Shown in pieces: positions 29,367 to 36,443 of a DNA stretch of 64,000 nucleotides; the stretch's first letter is position 1; each line of letters starts with the position of its first letter. The stretch lies in the NCBI RefSeq assembly GCF_040812395.1, contig NZ_JBFNXH010000005.1, positions 310,001 to 374,000 on the forward strand. Reading direction: 5' to 3'. The DNA is from Paenibacillus_E sp040812395. GTDB taxonomy: Bacteria; Bacillota; Bacilli; Paenibacillales; NBRC-103111. The notes under the pieces are model-generated. The model made no database searches and was not told where the DNA came from. It saw nothing but the letters and a program-made list of their open reading frames with translations. The position numbers and the translations under genes were made by a program.

Positions 29367-30455
29367 TCAATACATTTCTCGTATGATTGAGTAAGTTGAT
29401 CTTGCGCAATTATCCCATGAATATTCGGCCGATTTCTTAAAGCCTCTCTCTATGAGGTTATTCCGCAACTTTACATCATTCATAATGCTCAATAACTGTG
29501 AAGTAATACTCTCAGGTTTATGAGGGTCACAATATAAGACAGAATCACCGCATATTTCCGGTAACGAGGCAACTTTGGATACGATCACAGGACATCCTGA
29601 CAACATCGCTTCGATTGGAGGGATACCAAAGCCTTCATAGAAGGAAGGAAATATAAAGCAAGAAGCATTTTCGTAAAGTGCGCGAAGCTCCCCATCCGTT
29701 ATATAGCCAGTTTGTTTGAAATGATCTGGCAATTGCATGCCCTCGCCAGCAAACACTTTAAGATTGCTCCCGCCCGCGATGACCAAATCGAAATTCACAT
29801 CTTTTATTAATTTTACGGCATCGACAATCGACTGGAAGTTCTTGTTTGGATTTAGACTGCTGACTGCAAGAACATAAGGACGCTCGGTTAAATTGTATTT
29901 TTTCAAAATACTCACATCAGCGATGTGATCATGAAGATGCTCATTGCCCAAATGCGTCACTTCGATTTTGCTGTCATTAACTTTATAGTATTTCACGATT
30001 TCCTGTTTAGAGAAATTTGAAACTGTAATGATTTTTTTAGAAAATTTACTTAATATACCTATTAAAATGGAATACCATGTCCGAAAAGCAAATGAATAAA
30101 ATTGTTTGTTAATAACAAAGGACACATCATGAATGGTAACAATCTGTTTCCATTTCATTATGGGTCCTGTATTGCAAAGATTGATCAAAAGTCCTTTACG
30201 AGAATAGAATGGAAGTTCCAGTTGTTCCCAAAGATGTCCTTTTAGCTTGCCGACTTTGCGAAGTTGGATATGTTTAAGATTTACATTTTTAGAATCGACA
30301 TTGGGTACTAGAATTGTAAATCTAAAGAGAGAATTTCTTTCTTCTCCCATTAGAAGATCCAACCGTTTGATTAGTTCTTGCGCATATCTTTGTACACCCG
30401 TTGTACCCTGTGTTAAGAATCGCCCGTTTATGAAAATGTCTTGTATTATGAGAAT
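29367..30455 (-). CDS. Glycosyltransferase family 4 with a non-standard start
   Basis: The first ATG (30362) would remove the conserved N-terminal block. Minus-strand codons upstream read DIFINGRFLTQGTTGVQRYA, which is the usual start of this GT4 group, so translation must begin earlier. After CGGAGAGGAG no ATG, GTG or TTG occurs in frame; the candidates are ATT at 30455 or ATA at 30449. The body has TVSNFSKQEI, LAVSSLNPNKNF and FPSFYEGFGIPPIEAMLSGCPVI (E-x7-E). Either a rare start codon is used or the start codon has mutated. It lies 20 bases behind the initiating sugar transferase. Confidence 0.8.
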   Translation of the reverse strand: MLIIQDIFINGRFLTQGTTGVQRYAQELIKRLDLLMGEERNSLFRFTILVPNVDSKNVNLKHIQLRKVGKLKGHLWEQLELPFYSRKGLLINLCNTGPIMKWKQIVTIHDVSFVINKQFYSFAFRTWYSILIGILSKFSKKIITVSNFSKQEIVKYYKVNDSKIEVTHLGNEHLHDHIADVSILKKYNLTERPYVLAVSSLNPNKNFQSIVDAVKLIKDVNFDLVIAGGSNLKVFAGEGMQLPDHFKQTGYITDGELRALYENASCFIFPSFYEGFGIPPIEAMLSGCPVIVSKVASLPEICGDSVLYCDPHKPESITSQLLSIMNDVKLRNNLIERGFKKSAEYSWDNCARSTYSIIREMY

Positions 30456-30475
30456 TTCTCCTCTCCGTGTTGCTG

Positions 30476-31168
30476 TTAGAATGCATCCTTAGAGCCTAAT
30501 AATACTTTTATTGTCTTTATAATAATTTTTAAATCGAACAACAAGCTTCTCTCTTTAATATAGTTGATATCCAACTCCACCATTTCTTCAAAACCAACAC
30601 TATTTCTCCCGCTAACCTGCCACAGACCGGTACAACCTGGAGTAACTTGCAACCGTTGTTTATGATGAGCACTGTATTGCTCAACTTCACGGATCAGAGG
30701 CGGCCGCGGTCCAACCAAACTCATTTCACCCTTCAAAACATTCCAGAGTTGAGGGAGTTCATCAATGCTTGTTTTTCTAATAAATTTTCCAACCTTCGTT
30801 ATTCGAGGGTCTTCTTTCATTTTAAACATATGGCCTTCAATTTCATTTTGCTCTATTAAATTTGCGAGAAGTTCCTCGGCATTGGAAACCATCGATCTAA
30901 ACTTATACATCTTGAATAACTTCTCATGCTTGCCAACTCGCTGCTGGTAAAATAAAATTTTACCTTTCGGGTCCTCCAGCTTTATCAACAAAGCAACAAC
31001 AAGAAACACGGGTACACAAAACAAGAGCCCAATACTTGCCCCTATAATATCCAACGAGCGCTTTACAAAACTGTAGTAAACCTTGGGTTCATCGATTGTT
31101 TTGATTGTAGTTCGAGAGTAATATGGATTCTTCTCCAGAATTTGAGCTTCATTGGATATCTTGGTCAT
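30476..31168 (-). CDS. Initiating sugar-phosphate transferase (bacterial sugar transferase family)
   Basis: 230 residues, the small monotopic phosphoglycosyl transferase type. One hydrophobic segment (GASIGLLFCVPVFLVVALLIKLEDP) is followed by the family core FYQQRVGKHEKLFKMYKFRSM, the KxSIDELPQLWNVLKGEMSLVGPRPP block and the PGCTGLWQVSGRN end. It attaches the first sugar phosphate to undecaprenyl phosphate. It lacks the N-terminal four-helix domain of WbaP/WcaJ. A GGAGGG site precedes the ATG. Confidence 0.93.
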   Translation of the reverse strand: MTKISNEAQILEKNPYYSRTTIKTIDEPKVYYSFVKRSLDIIGASIGLLFCVPVFLVVALLIKLEDPKGKILFYQQRVGKHEKLFKMYKFRSMVSNAEELLANLIEQNEIEGHMFKMKEDPRITKVGKFIRKTSIDELPQLWNVLKGEMSLVGPRPPLIREVEQYSAHHKQRLQVTPGCTGLWQVSGRNSVGFEEMVELDINYIKERSLLFDLKIIIKTIKVLLGSKDAF

Positions 31169-31182
31169 ATTATTATTCCCTC

Positions 31183-32076
31183 CTAACCAATTGCACGCGG
31201 CGATTTTTCACGCTTTAGAACTTCGTTTAACGCCTGAAGCAGCGGCACTCTTAGTTCATTGTTCTTTAGTGCAAAATCAAGCGAGGTAAGAATGAATCCA
31301 AGTTTTTCACCAACATCATATCGAATTCCGTTGAAATGATAGGCATATACATCTTGGTCTTCATTCAGTTTGCCAATCGCATCTGTGAGCTGGATCTCAC
31401 CACCAGCTCCTCGCTCTTGCAGATCAAGAAACTCGAAAATTTCTGGAGTAAGAATGTACCTGCCCATAATGGCCAAGTTCGATGGTGCCGTTCCAAGCGC
31501 AGGTTTTTCTACGAACTTCTGAACTTTGTACAAGTTCCCGTTTCTACTAATCGGGTCAATAATTCCATAACGTTTGGTTTCTTGATCCGAAACCGGCTGA
31601 ACACCAATAACTGATGACTGTGTAAGATCAAATTGATTCATCAACTGCTTCAAACACGGGGTTTCCGCTGTTACAATGTCATCCCCTAACAACACGGCAA
31701 ATGGTTCATTACCAATAAATCTACGTGCGCACCAAACTGCGTGACCAAGTCCTTTTGCTTCTTTTTGTCTAATGTAGTGGATGTCTACTTTTGCTGGACG
31801 AAGAATTTCTTCAAGAAGCTCCAACTTTCCTTTTTCCGCCAAATTGTATTCTAATTCAAAAGCATTATCGAAATGATCTTCAATCGCGCGCTTTCCTTTT
31901 CCAGTAACAATGATAATATCCTCGATACCTGATTCAACGGCTTCCTCAACGATGTATTGAATGGTGGGCTTATCCACAATAGGAAGCATCTCTTTTGGCA
32001 TTGCCTTTGTTGCGGGTAGAAAACGAGTACCTAGGCCGGCTGCTGGAATAATTGCTTTTCTCACTTTTTTCTTCAT
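31183..32076 (-). CDS. galU: UTP-glucose-1-phosphate uridylyltransferase
   Basis: 297 residues. The N-terminal nucleotide-binding motif KAIIPAAGLGTRFLPATKAMPKEMLPIVDKPTIQY is the GalU/GtaB signature. It makes UDP-glucose, the substrate of ugd downstream. The ATG at 32076 is chosen over a TTG one codon earlier; AGGAGGAG precedes it. It is the first gene after the terminator and candidate EAR element that follow the tyrosine kinase gene. Confidence 0.95.
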   Translation of the reverse strand: MKKKVRKAIIPAAGLGTRFLPATKAMPKEMLPIVDKPTIQYIVEEAVESGIEDIIIVTGKGKRAIEDHFDNAFELEYNLAEKGKLELLEEILRPAKVDIHYIRQKEAKGLGHAVWCARRFIGNEPFAVLLGDDIVTAETPCLKQLMNQFDLTQSSVIGVQPVSDQETKRYGIIDPISRNGNLYKVQKFVEKPALGTAPSNLAIMGRYILTPEIFEFLDLQERGAGGEIQLTDAIGKLNEDQDVYAYHFNGIRYDVGEKLGFILTSLDFALKNNELRVPLLQALNEVLKREKSPRAIG

Positions 32077-32129
32077 CAATACTCCTCCTATTTTCTCTTA
32101 TCCACTCAAGGTATCTCTATATCTATCTT

Positions 32130-32173
32130 AAAAAAACCAGGCGTGTTGTTTTAATAAATAAAACAACACGCCT
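32130..32173 (-). terminator. Strong intra-operon terminator between cpsD-like gene and galU
   Basis: A perfect stem of about 14 bp (AGGCGTGTTGTTTT and complement, 32139-32173) is followed on the minus strand by GGTTTTTTTAAG. Read-through would be needed for the kinase promoter to drive the remaining eleven genes, which makes the RNA element just upstream meaningful. Confidence 0.85.
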
Positions 32174-32179
32174 CGAATT

Positions 32180-32315
32180 TTTAAAAACAATATAGGGGCA
32201 TTTAACCCATCCTCACATCACACCACTGACGATTAACGTCTAAGGCGCCAAGCGCCCACAGCGTGACCGAGTACCTACAGTGATAAAGGTTCAGTAGGCG
32301 ATTACCTGAAATACA
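32180..32315 (-). ncRNA. Candidate EAR (eps-associated RNA) antitermination element
   Basis: The 240 bases between the kinase gene and galU are longer than the other operon gaps and contain structured, non-coding sequence on the minus strand. Small hairpins such as GGGCGCTTGGCGCC and GACGTTAATCGTC are visible, ending at GATGGGTTAAATGCCCC. EAR elements (Irnov and Winkler) sit in Bacillales eps operons between the kinase epsB and epsC and allow read-through of downstream terminators. Position, length and the terminator directly behind it fit. I judge identity by context and general look, not by a covariance model. Confidence 0.55.
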
Positions 32316-32320
32316 GCTCA

Positions 32321-33004
32321 CTAATAGCTATAACTAAATACTTCCTTCTTACTAGTTGGTTTATCGTTCAGGACAATACCAAGCACCTTAGCTTTCACAT
32401 GCTCCAAGTTAAGCAATGCTTTTTTGGCAATTTGCCGTTTCACTTTTCCGTGTTGAATGACGAATAGTACGCCATCGCTTATTGCTGATAAAATTTGCGC
32501 ATCCGTGAACGCAAGTGTAGGTGGAGAATCTATAAGAATAAGGTCGAATTCGTCAGAGAGTTGTTCTAACAATTGTTGCATTTTGGAAGATGATAGCAGC
32601 TCCGCTGGGTTTGGCGGGTTGGGTCCAGCTGTTAGCAGAGACACATTGGGAATATCCGTCTCCAGAATCGCATCTGCCGGCTTAAGTTGCTGCGCCAAAA
32701 TATTCGTAAGACCGTGTCTATTCGATCTCACAAAATACTGATGCAAAGAGGGTTTGCGCAAATCTGCGTCAATGATGAGCACTCTCTTATTCTCCTGTGC
32801 ATAGACCACAGCAAGATTAGCAATTGTTGTTGATTTACCTTCACTCTGAATAGAAGAAGTCACCACTATTTTCTTCAAATCCGTATCGATCGACGAGAAC
32901 GTAATATTCGTCCTTAATGCTCGATAAGCTTCAGAGATCGGCGAACCGGAGTTTGTATTGGTAATTAAATATGAATTCCTGTCTTTATGAGTTGATACTG
33001 GCAT
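32321..33004 (-). CDS. CpsD/CapB-family tyrosine-protein kinase
   Basis: 227 residues from the ATG at 33004; a TTG at 33049 is an alternative but has no ribosome site. BY-kinase motifs: Walker A SSIQSEGKSTTIANL, Walker A' VLIIDADLRKPSLHQ and Walker B LILIDSPP. A short tyrosine cluster (FSYSY) ends the protein, the autophosphorylation region. It pairs with the Wzz-like activator encoded just upstream, whose end it overlaps by 20 bases, and is presumably reversed by the PHP-type phosphatase at 33834-34661. It controls polymer length and export. Confidence 0.92.
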   Translation of the reverse strand: MPVSTHKDRNSYLITNTNSGSPISEAYRALRTNITFSSIDTDLKKIVVTSSIQSEGKSTTIANLAVVYAQENKRVLIIDADLRKPSLHQYFVRSNRHGLTNILAQQLKPADAILETDIPNVSLLTAGPNPPNPAELLSSSKMQQLLEQLSDEFDLILIDSPPTLAFTDAQILSAISDGVLFVIQHGKVKRQIAKKALLNLEHVKAKVLGIVLNDKPTSKKEVFSYSY

Positions 33005-33737
33005 TAGCTGATTCACCCACTCTTCTTTGTGATTTATTCGCAGATCCAATACTCAAGTCTTTTGATTTTATTTTCGAAATTGTTATTAGCGTTGAAAGCC
33101 CTAGATAGTGCTCCACATCGTTTTCGGTTTTAATCGTGTCATCCGTATATTCAATGAGGAGAATGATTCCTACTGAAACCAGTAAGGCAACAATGATGCT
33201 AAGCAATAGAGTCACCCCGGAGTTGCTATTAATCGGGGCAGCATTCATATCTTTGGCTTTATTTAGAATCGTGACGTTATCAACACTCATAATTGCTGGA
33301 ATTTCATCTTTAAACACCTCAGCCACAGCATTAACGATTTGCACCGATCGGGCAGAAGATGAATCCACCGCTCTAAGCGTAATGACCTGAGAATCGTTTG
33401 CCGAACCTACGCTTATTCTTCTAATTAGAGATTCTGATGTTAATCCAAATTCCGGATGTCTTTCGACAACTTTATCCATAATAGCTGGTGACTTCATAAT
33501 TTCTTTATATGTATTAATTAACAAAATACTTGCATTAATTACGCCGGAGTCAATATATTGCACACCTTGGCGTTCTGCTGATTTATTTACAATGATCTTA
33601 GCGGCAGCTGCGTATTGGGGTTGAACAAAATAGAAGCTATAAATGCTTGACGCTATGCTCGCTATTAATACAAAACTTGCAATTAACCACCATTTTTTCG
33701 CTACAATTCGAAAATATTCTTTCAGATCAATTTCCAT
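32985..33737 (-). CDS. Wzz/YveK-like polysaccharide co-polymerase (kinase activator)
   Basis: 250 residues. Two membrane helices (WWLIASFVLIASIASSIYSFYF near 16-38 and LLLSIIVALLVSVGIILLIEY near 178-198) enclose an extracellular domain starting AAAKIIVNKS. This is the CapA/YveK arrangement, with a cytoplasmic C-terminal tail that activates the separate kinase. It is the first gene of the exopolysaccharide operon, with GGAGGTTCTC before the ATG and two operator copies in its promoter region. Confidence 0.92.
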   Translation of the reverse strand: MEIDLKEYFRIVAKKWWLIASFVLIASIASSIYSFYFVQPQYAAAAKIIVNKSAERQGVQYIDSGVINASILLINTYKEIMKSPAIMDKVVERHPEFGLTSESLIRRISVGSANDSQVITLRAVDSSSARSVQIVNAVAEVFKDEIPAIMSVDNVTILNKAKDMNAAPINSNSGVTLLLSIIVALLVSVGIILLIEYTDDTIKTENDVEHYLGLSTLITISKIKSKDLSIGSANKSQRRVGESANASINS

Positions 33738-33765
33738 GAGAACCTCCGATTTTAACGATGTTTAA

Positions 33766-33820
33766 GATACGATTTGTATCTTTATAAACCTATACTATGA
33801 TACATTTTGTATCTTGTCAA
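33766..33820 (-). promoter_or_regulatory. Exopolysaccharide operon promoter with two operators
   Basis: Minus strand: consensus -35 TTGACA (33820-33815), 17-base spacer, -10 TAGTAT (33797-33792). The spacer is filled by the palindrome GATACAAAATGTATC (33813-33799). A second perfect copy, GATACAAATCGTATC (33780-33766), lies just downstream of the expected start point, 33 bases centre to centre. Binding there would block RNA polymerase, so repression is expected. Confidence 0.8.
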
Positions 33821-33833
33821 GTGAAAAAAATGG

Positions 33834-34661
33834 TTAATTTTTCAAATAGTTGCTAAAAATGGACTTGCCAAAATTCATCAAATACCCGGTTTTTCGCTTT
33901 CTGGAACCATTAAAAGTCTGATCAATATCTTCATTATTAACTACTTTCACAGCATTACGTTTGAATACTTGAACCCGCTGCAACCCTATTTTGTCCTCAA
34001 GTAAATCATAACTCTGTTTAAGCATGCCGGGGCGATTAGACATGTTATGAGCGTCTGACGCCAACAAGTGGGCTCTATTTGCTTTGCATAAGTTAAAGGC
34101 AAGCCTTTGAGCCGTTTTTCCAAACAAGCCCATAATAGATTGTGACGTTACTTGCAACAAAACTCCTCGTTTTAGATATGGCAACAGTCTAGAAGGATAT
34201 TTCTGAAATTCATAATTCCTTTCTGGATGGGCAAGAATTGGAATTAATTGAAGAATGGATAATTCATGAAGCAACTCGTCGAAATAATCCGGCACACCAT
34301 TGGAAGGGAGCTCTAGAAGTATATACCGAGTTCCGTTAAGAGGTTGAATTACCCCATTGTAAAGCTCATCGATGAAACGAGGGTGGATGCGTACTTCTTG
34401 ACCAGGCAGAATTGTAAGAGGCAGGTTCCTTAAACGAATTTCTGAATTTAACCGGGCGACCTTCTGGCAAACAGCTTCAAACGAATTGATAAAATTTCTG
34501 ATACCATGATGAGGTGTCGCAACTATTGTATGTGTCCCATTTGCTACGGCAAGCTGCGCCATTAATAAAGCTTCATTCAGGTTTGCCGCTCCGTCATCCA
34601 CGTTCGGGAGTATATGGCAATGCGTATCGACTAAGTCCTGTTTTTCTGCCTTTTCTAGCAT
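33834..34661 (-). CDS. CpsB/CapC-family tyrosine-protein phosphatase (PHP type)
   Basis: 275 residues. The PHP metal motif VDTHCHILPNVDDGA, then VATPHHG, LELPSNGVPDYFDELL and ILAHPERN, and a C-terminal LLASDAHNMSNRPG supply the expected metal ligands. The enzyme removes phosphate from the tyrosine kinase encoded by the next operon. It overlaps the PilZ gene by 7 bases, so both are made from one transcript with its own operator. Confidence 0.92.
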   Translation of the reverse strand: MLEKAEKQDLVDTHCHILPNVDDGAANLNEALLMAQLAVANGTHTIVATPHHGIRNFINSFEAVCQKVARLNSEIRLRNLPLTILPGQEVRIHPRFIDELYNGVIQPLNGTRYILLELPSNGVPDYFDELLHELSILQLIPILAHPERNYEFQKYPSRLLPYLKRGVLLQVTSQSIMGLFGKTAQRLAFNLCKANRAHLLASDAHNMSNRPGMLKQSYDLLEDKIGLQRVQVFKRNAVKVVNNEDIDQTFNGSRKRKTGYLMNFGKSIFSNYLKN

Positions 34662-35092
34662 AATAAATCAACCTGGTTCTTATGAACTAGACGATGATGA
34701 AGCCTGTTGTAAGTACCGAGCATACGCTCACTCATTCTTTGATTTTTAAGAAGAAGGCTGACCCAATCAAACAACTGTTGCTTGCTGCCCTCTTTGACTT
34801 TCCAAGTTCCCTCATACTCATAACCATTATTCAACGATTTGCTATTACCAATAGTAAACTCCGCATTTACAACCGTTAGCCCGCCGCCCATTTGAAAATC
34901 CCAAACGATATTTTCATTATTAGGCAGAATAAGATTAGACTTAAATCTTAAGCCTGCATCGCTCAATTCTGATATGATTATCTTTGTCCATTTAGATCCA
35001 ATTTCTCTGTTGCCGATCTCTCTAATTCTCATATAACTTTGCATGGGGTAGATCAGTTCAGGGTCTATTTCCAATTTGTACGTTATATTCAC
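34655..35092 (-). CDS. PilZ-like domain protein
   Basis: 145 residues from a GTG at 35092 (GGAGGTG 9-14 bases upstream). The block RIREIGNREIGSKWTKIIISELSDAGLRFKSNLILP contains the S-x-x-G-L-R/F part of PilZ domains, and LNNGYEYEGTWK is a late strand. The N-terminal RxxxR motif is not textbook, so c-di-GMP binding is probable rather than certain. Position upstream of the phosphatase and exopolysaccharide genes suggests it passes a c-di-GMP signal to polymer production. Confidence 0.7.
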   Translation of the reverse strand: MNITYKLEIDPELIYPMQSYMRIREIGNREIGSKWTKIIISELSDAGLRFKSNLILPNNENIVWDFQMGGGLTVVNAEFTIGNSKSLNNGYEYEGTWKVKEGSKQQLFDWVSLLLKNQRMSERMLGTYNRLHHRLVHKNQVDLLC

Positions 35093-35132
35093 GAAAAATT
35101 CACCTCCGTTTTACCTAAAGTTCTTTCACATA

Positions 35133-35147
35133 GATACTAAATGTATC
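35133..35147 (-). promoter_or_regulatory. Operator ahead of the PilZ-phosphatase genes
   Basis: Perfect-arm palindrome GATACTAAATGTATC. On the minus strand TATAGT stands immediately before it, so the site overlaps the -10 region or the transcription start of the PilZ promoter, 41 bases upstream of the GTG. Confidence 0.75.
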
Positions 35148-35176
35148 ATACTATATAGAGTACTCCACATTTTCCG

Positions 35177-35205
35177 TTTTCTAACTACCAGAAGACTGGT
35201 ATAAT
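35177..35205 (+). promoter_or_regulatory. Probable promoter of the XRE regulator gene
   Basis: TTTTCT (35177-35182), a 17-base spacer and a consensus TATAAT (35200-35205). The spacer contains a separate inverted repeat, ACCAG-AAGA-CTGGT (35187-35200), unlike the GATAC palindrome. It may be a site for another regulator. Confidence 0.5.
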
Positions 35206-35262
35206 AGTTCTAACAACATGGTTATACTGATACTATTCTTATTGATTGTGAGGAATTAATTT

Positions 35263-35634
35263 ATGACTAAACATGGTGATAGAATTGCCCAGTTACGCGA
35301 AAAGCAAGCACTCACACAGGAAGATTTGGCAAGTAAACTGGGCATTTCAAGAGCCTCTCTTTCTCATTATGAAACTTCTAGAAGAGAGCCAGATTACGAT
35401 ACAATCAACAAAATTGCGTCATTCTTTAAGGTTTCTATCGATTATTTACTTGGTAGAACGGATAATTCGAATCAAATATTAGATGCGGATGTACGGGATT
35501 TTGCAGATAGTTTAGAACTCTCTGACGACAAAATTCTTGAGAAATTCGCGCTTACTGTAGATGGAAACAAGCTAACACCAGAAGAAGCACGAAGATTCAT
35601 TGCTTTTGTAAGGGCTGAACGTTCTCTGAAGTAG
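35263..35634 (+). CDS. XRE-family transcriptional regulator, candidate master of the GATAC-N5-GTATC regulon
   Basis: 123 residues. The N-terminal helix-turn-helix (about 8-62) reads IAQLREKQALTQEDLASKLG and SRASLSHYETSRREPDYDTI, a classic Cro/C1-Xre domain. The C-terminal half is helical and ends LTPEEARRFIAFVRAERSLK, perhaps an oligomerisation part. It lies in the centre of the operator-bearing genes: the PilZ operator is 116 bases upstream and that of the small ORF is 190 bases downstream. XRE proteins bind such palindromes as dimers; the pairing with this operator is inferred from position only. Confidence 0.88.
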   Translation: MTKHGDRIAQLREKQALTQEDLASKLGISRASLSHYETSRREPDYDTINKIASFFKVSIDYLLGRTDNSNQILDADVRDFADSLELSDDKILEKFALTVDGNKLTPEEARRFIAFVRAERSLK

Positions 35635-35749
35635 ATATGAAAAGACCATTTGGATTGTTACTGCTCAATGTTATGTATTTGTCTTTATCTACATTCAATT
35701 GATCTAGAATTTTCATAATGTCGAGCGTAACTATCTCACTGTTCTCCAT
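35597..35749 (-). CDS. Unrecognised 50-aa protein behind an operator-controlled promoter
   Basis: ATG at 35749 with GAGGGAG four bases upstream; 50 codons, ending TGA at 35597. The protein begins MENSEIVTLDIMKILDQLN and is acidic and helical at first, polar later. Its last 38 bases overlap the 3' end of the XRE gene on the opposite strand. A TTGACA-17-TAAATT promoter with the palindrome in its spacer lies 65 bases upstream. I know no homologue. An antagonist of the XRE protein, by analogy with SinI and SinR, is a speculation from position and size. Confidence 0.55.
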   Translation of the reverse strand: MENSEIVTLDIMKILDQLNVDKDKYITLSSNNPNGLFISTSENVQPLQKQ

Positions 35750-35813
35750 TAGACTCCCTCAGCTCCCGTAACTTAGAATCATATTACGCTTAGGTTTGCT
35801 AACTTATGTCCTT

Positions 35814-35842
35814 AATTTATGATACATCCTGTATCATGTCAA
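35814..35842 (-). promoter_or_regulatory. Promoter with operator in the spacer, for the 50-aa ORF
   Basis: Minus strand: TTGACA (35842-35837), 17-base spacer, TAAATT (35819-35814). The spacer is GATACAGGATGTATC (35835-35821) plus one base on each side, the same design as the exopolysaccharide promoter. Confidence 0.75.
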
Positions 35843-35888
35843 GAAGATTTTCAATAATTTTCATGAAAACGAATACACAAACAATCGA

Positions 35889-36422
35889 CTAGACGCTTTT
35901 TCTTGTATCCATTTTCTCCACATAAACACCGATATATCTAAGCGTTACCGATGGTGCAGAATGATTAAACAAGTCTCTTAATACAGATATATTTTTTGTT
36001 CTCTGGTAGTAATGGTAACCAAACGTTTTTCGAAGTGTGTGGGTGCCGATATCCTGAAGTCCTGCTTGTTTGGCTGCCTCGTTTAATATACGATAGACAC
36101 GTATTCTCTTAATTGGTTTGCCGGTTCTTTGCGATGGAAATAAATAATCTTCATCATCCATATAATTGACATACTCATCAATTGCCGCTTTAAGTTGGTT
36201 ATTTACAGTAAATGCTTTTTCCTTCCCCGTCTTCTCTTCTCTTATGGTCACTTTGTTTTTGTCCTTAAGATCCTTCACCCTTAAAGTAAGCAAATCGCTC
36301 AAATGCAGGCCCGAATTTATGCCTATTGTAAAGAGTAACCAGTCCCTGTCTGATTGCATTTTTAAAATTTCTTGAATTTCTGTAATTTTCTCTTGTTCGC
36401 GAATTGGTTGCACAACTTGCAT
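35889..36422 (-). CDS. Tyrosine recombinase-like protein, catalytic domain only, first Arg replaced
   Basis: 177 residues from the ATG at 36422 (AGGGAG upstream); a TTG at 36443 is the alternative. It covers only the catalytic domain. HTLRKTFGYHYY supplies the H-x-x-R pair, LFNHSAPSVTLRYIGV the second His and the nucleophilic Tyr. In the GLR position where the first catalytic Arg stands, the sequence is SGLHLSDLL, i.e. His (CAT, one base from CGT). Strand cleavage may therefore be impaired. It follows the LCP gene after 21 bases, so it is co-transcribed with a surface-polymer gene, unusual for a mobile-element integrase. Confidence 0.75.
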   Translation of the reverse strand: MQVVQPIREQEKITEIQEILKMQSDRDWLLFTIGINSGLHLSDLLTLRVKDLKDKNKVTIREEKTGKEKAFTVNNQLKAAIDEYVNYMDDEDYLFPSQRTGKPIKRIRVYRILNEAAKQAGLQDIGTHTLRKTFGYHYYQRTKNISVLRDLFNHSAPSVTLRYIGVYVEKMDTRKSV

Positions 36423-36443
36423 TCTGATGCAGCTCCCTATCAA

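Noticed and set aside
32180..32315. c-di-GMP (GEMM) or c-di-AMP (ydaO) riboswitch in front of galU
   Set aside because: The conserved sequence blocks of these riboswitches, as I remember them, are not visible; position fits EAR better.
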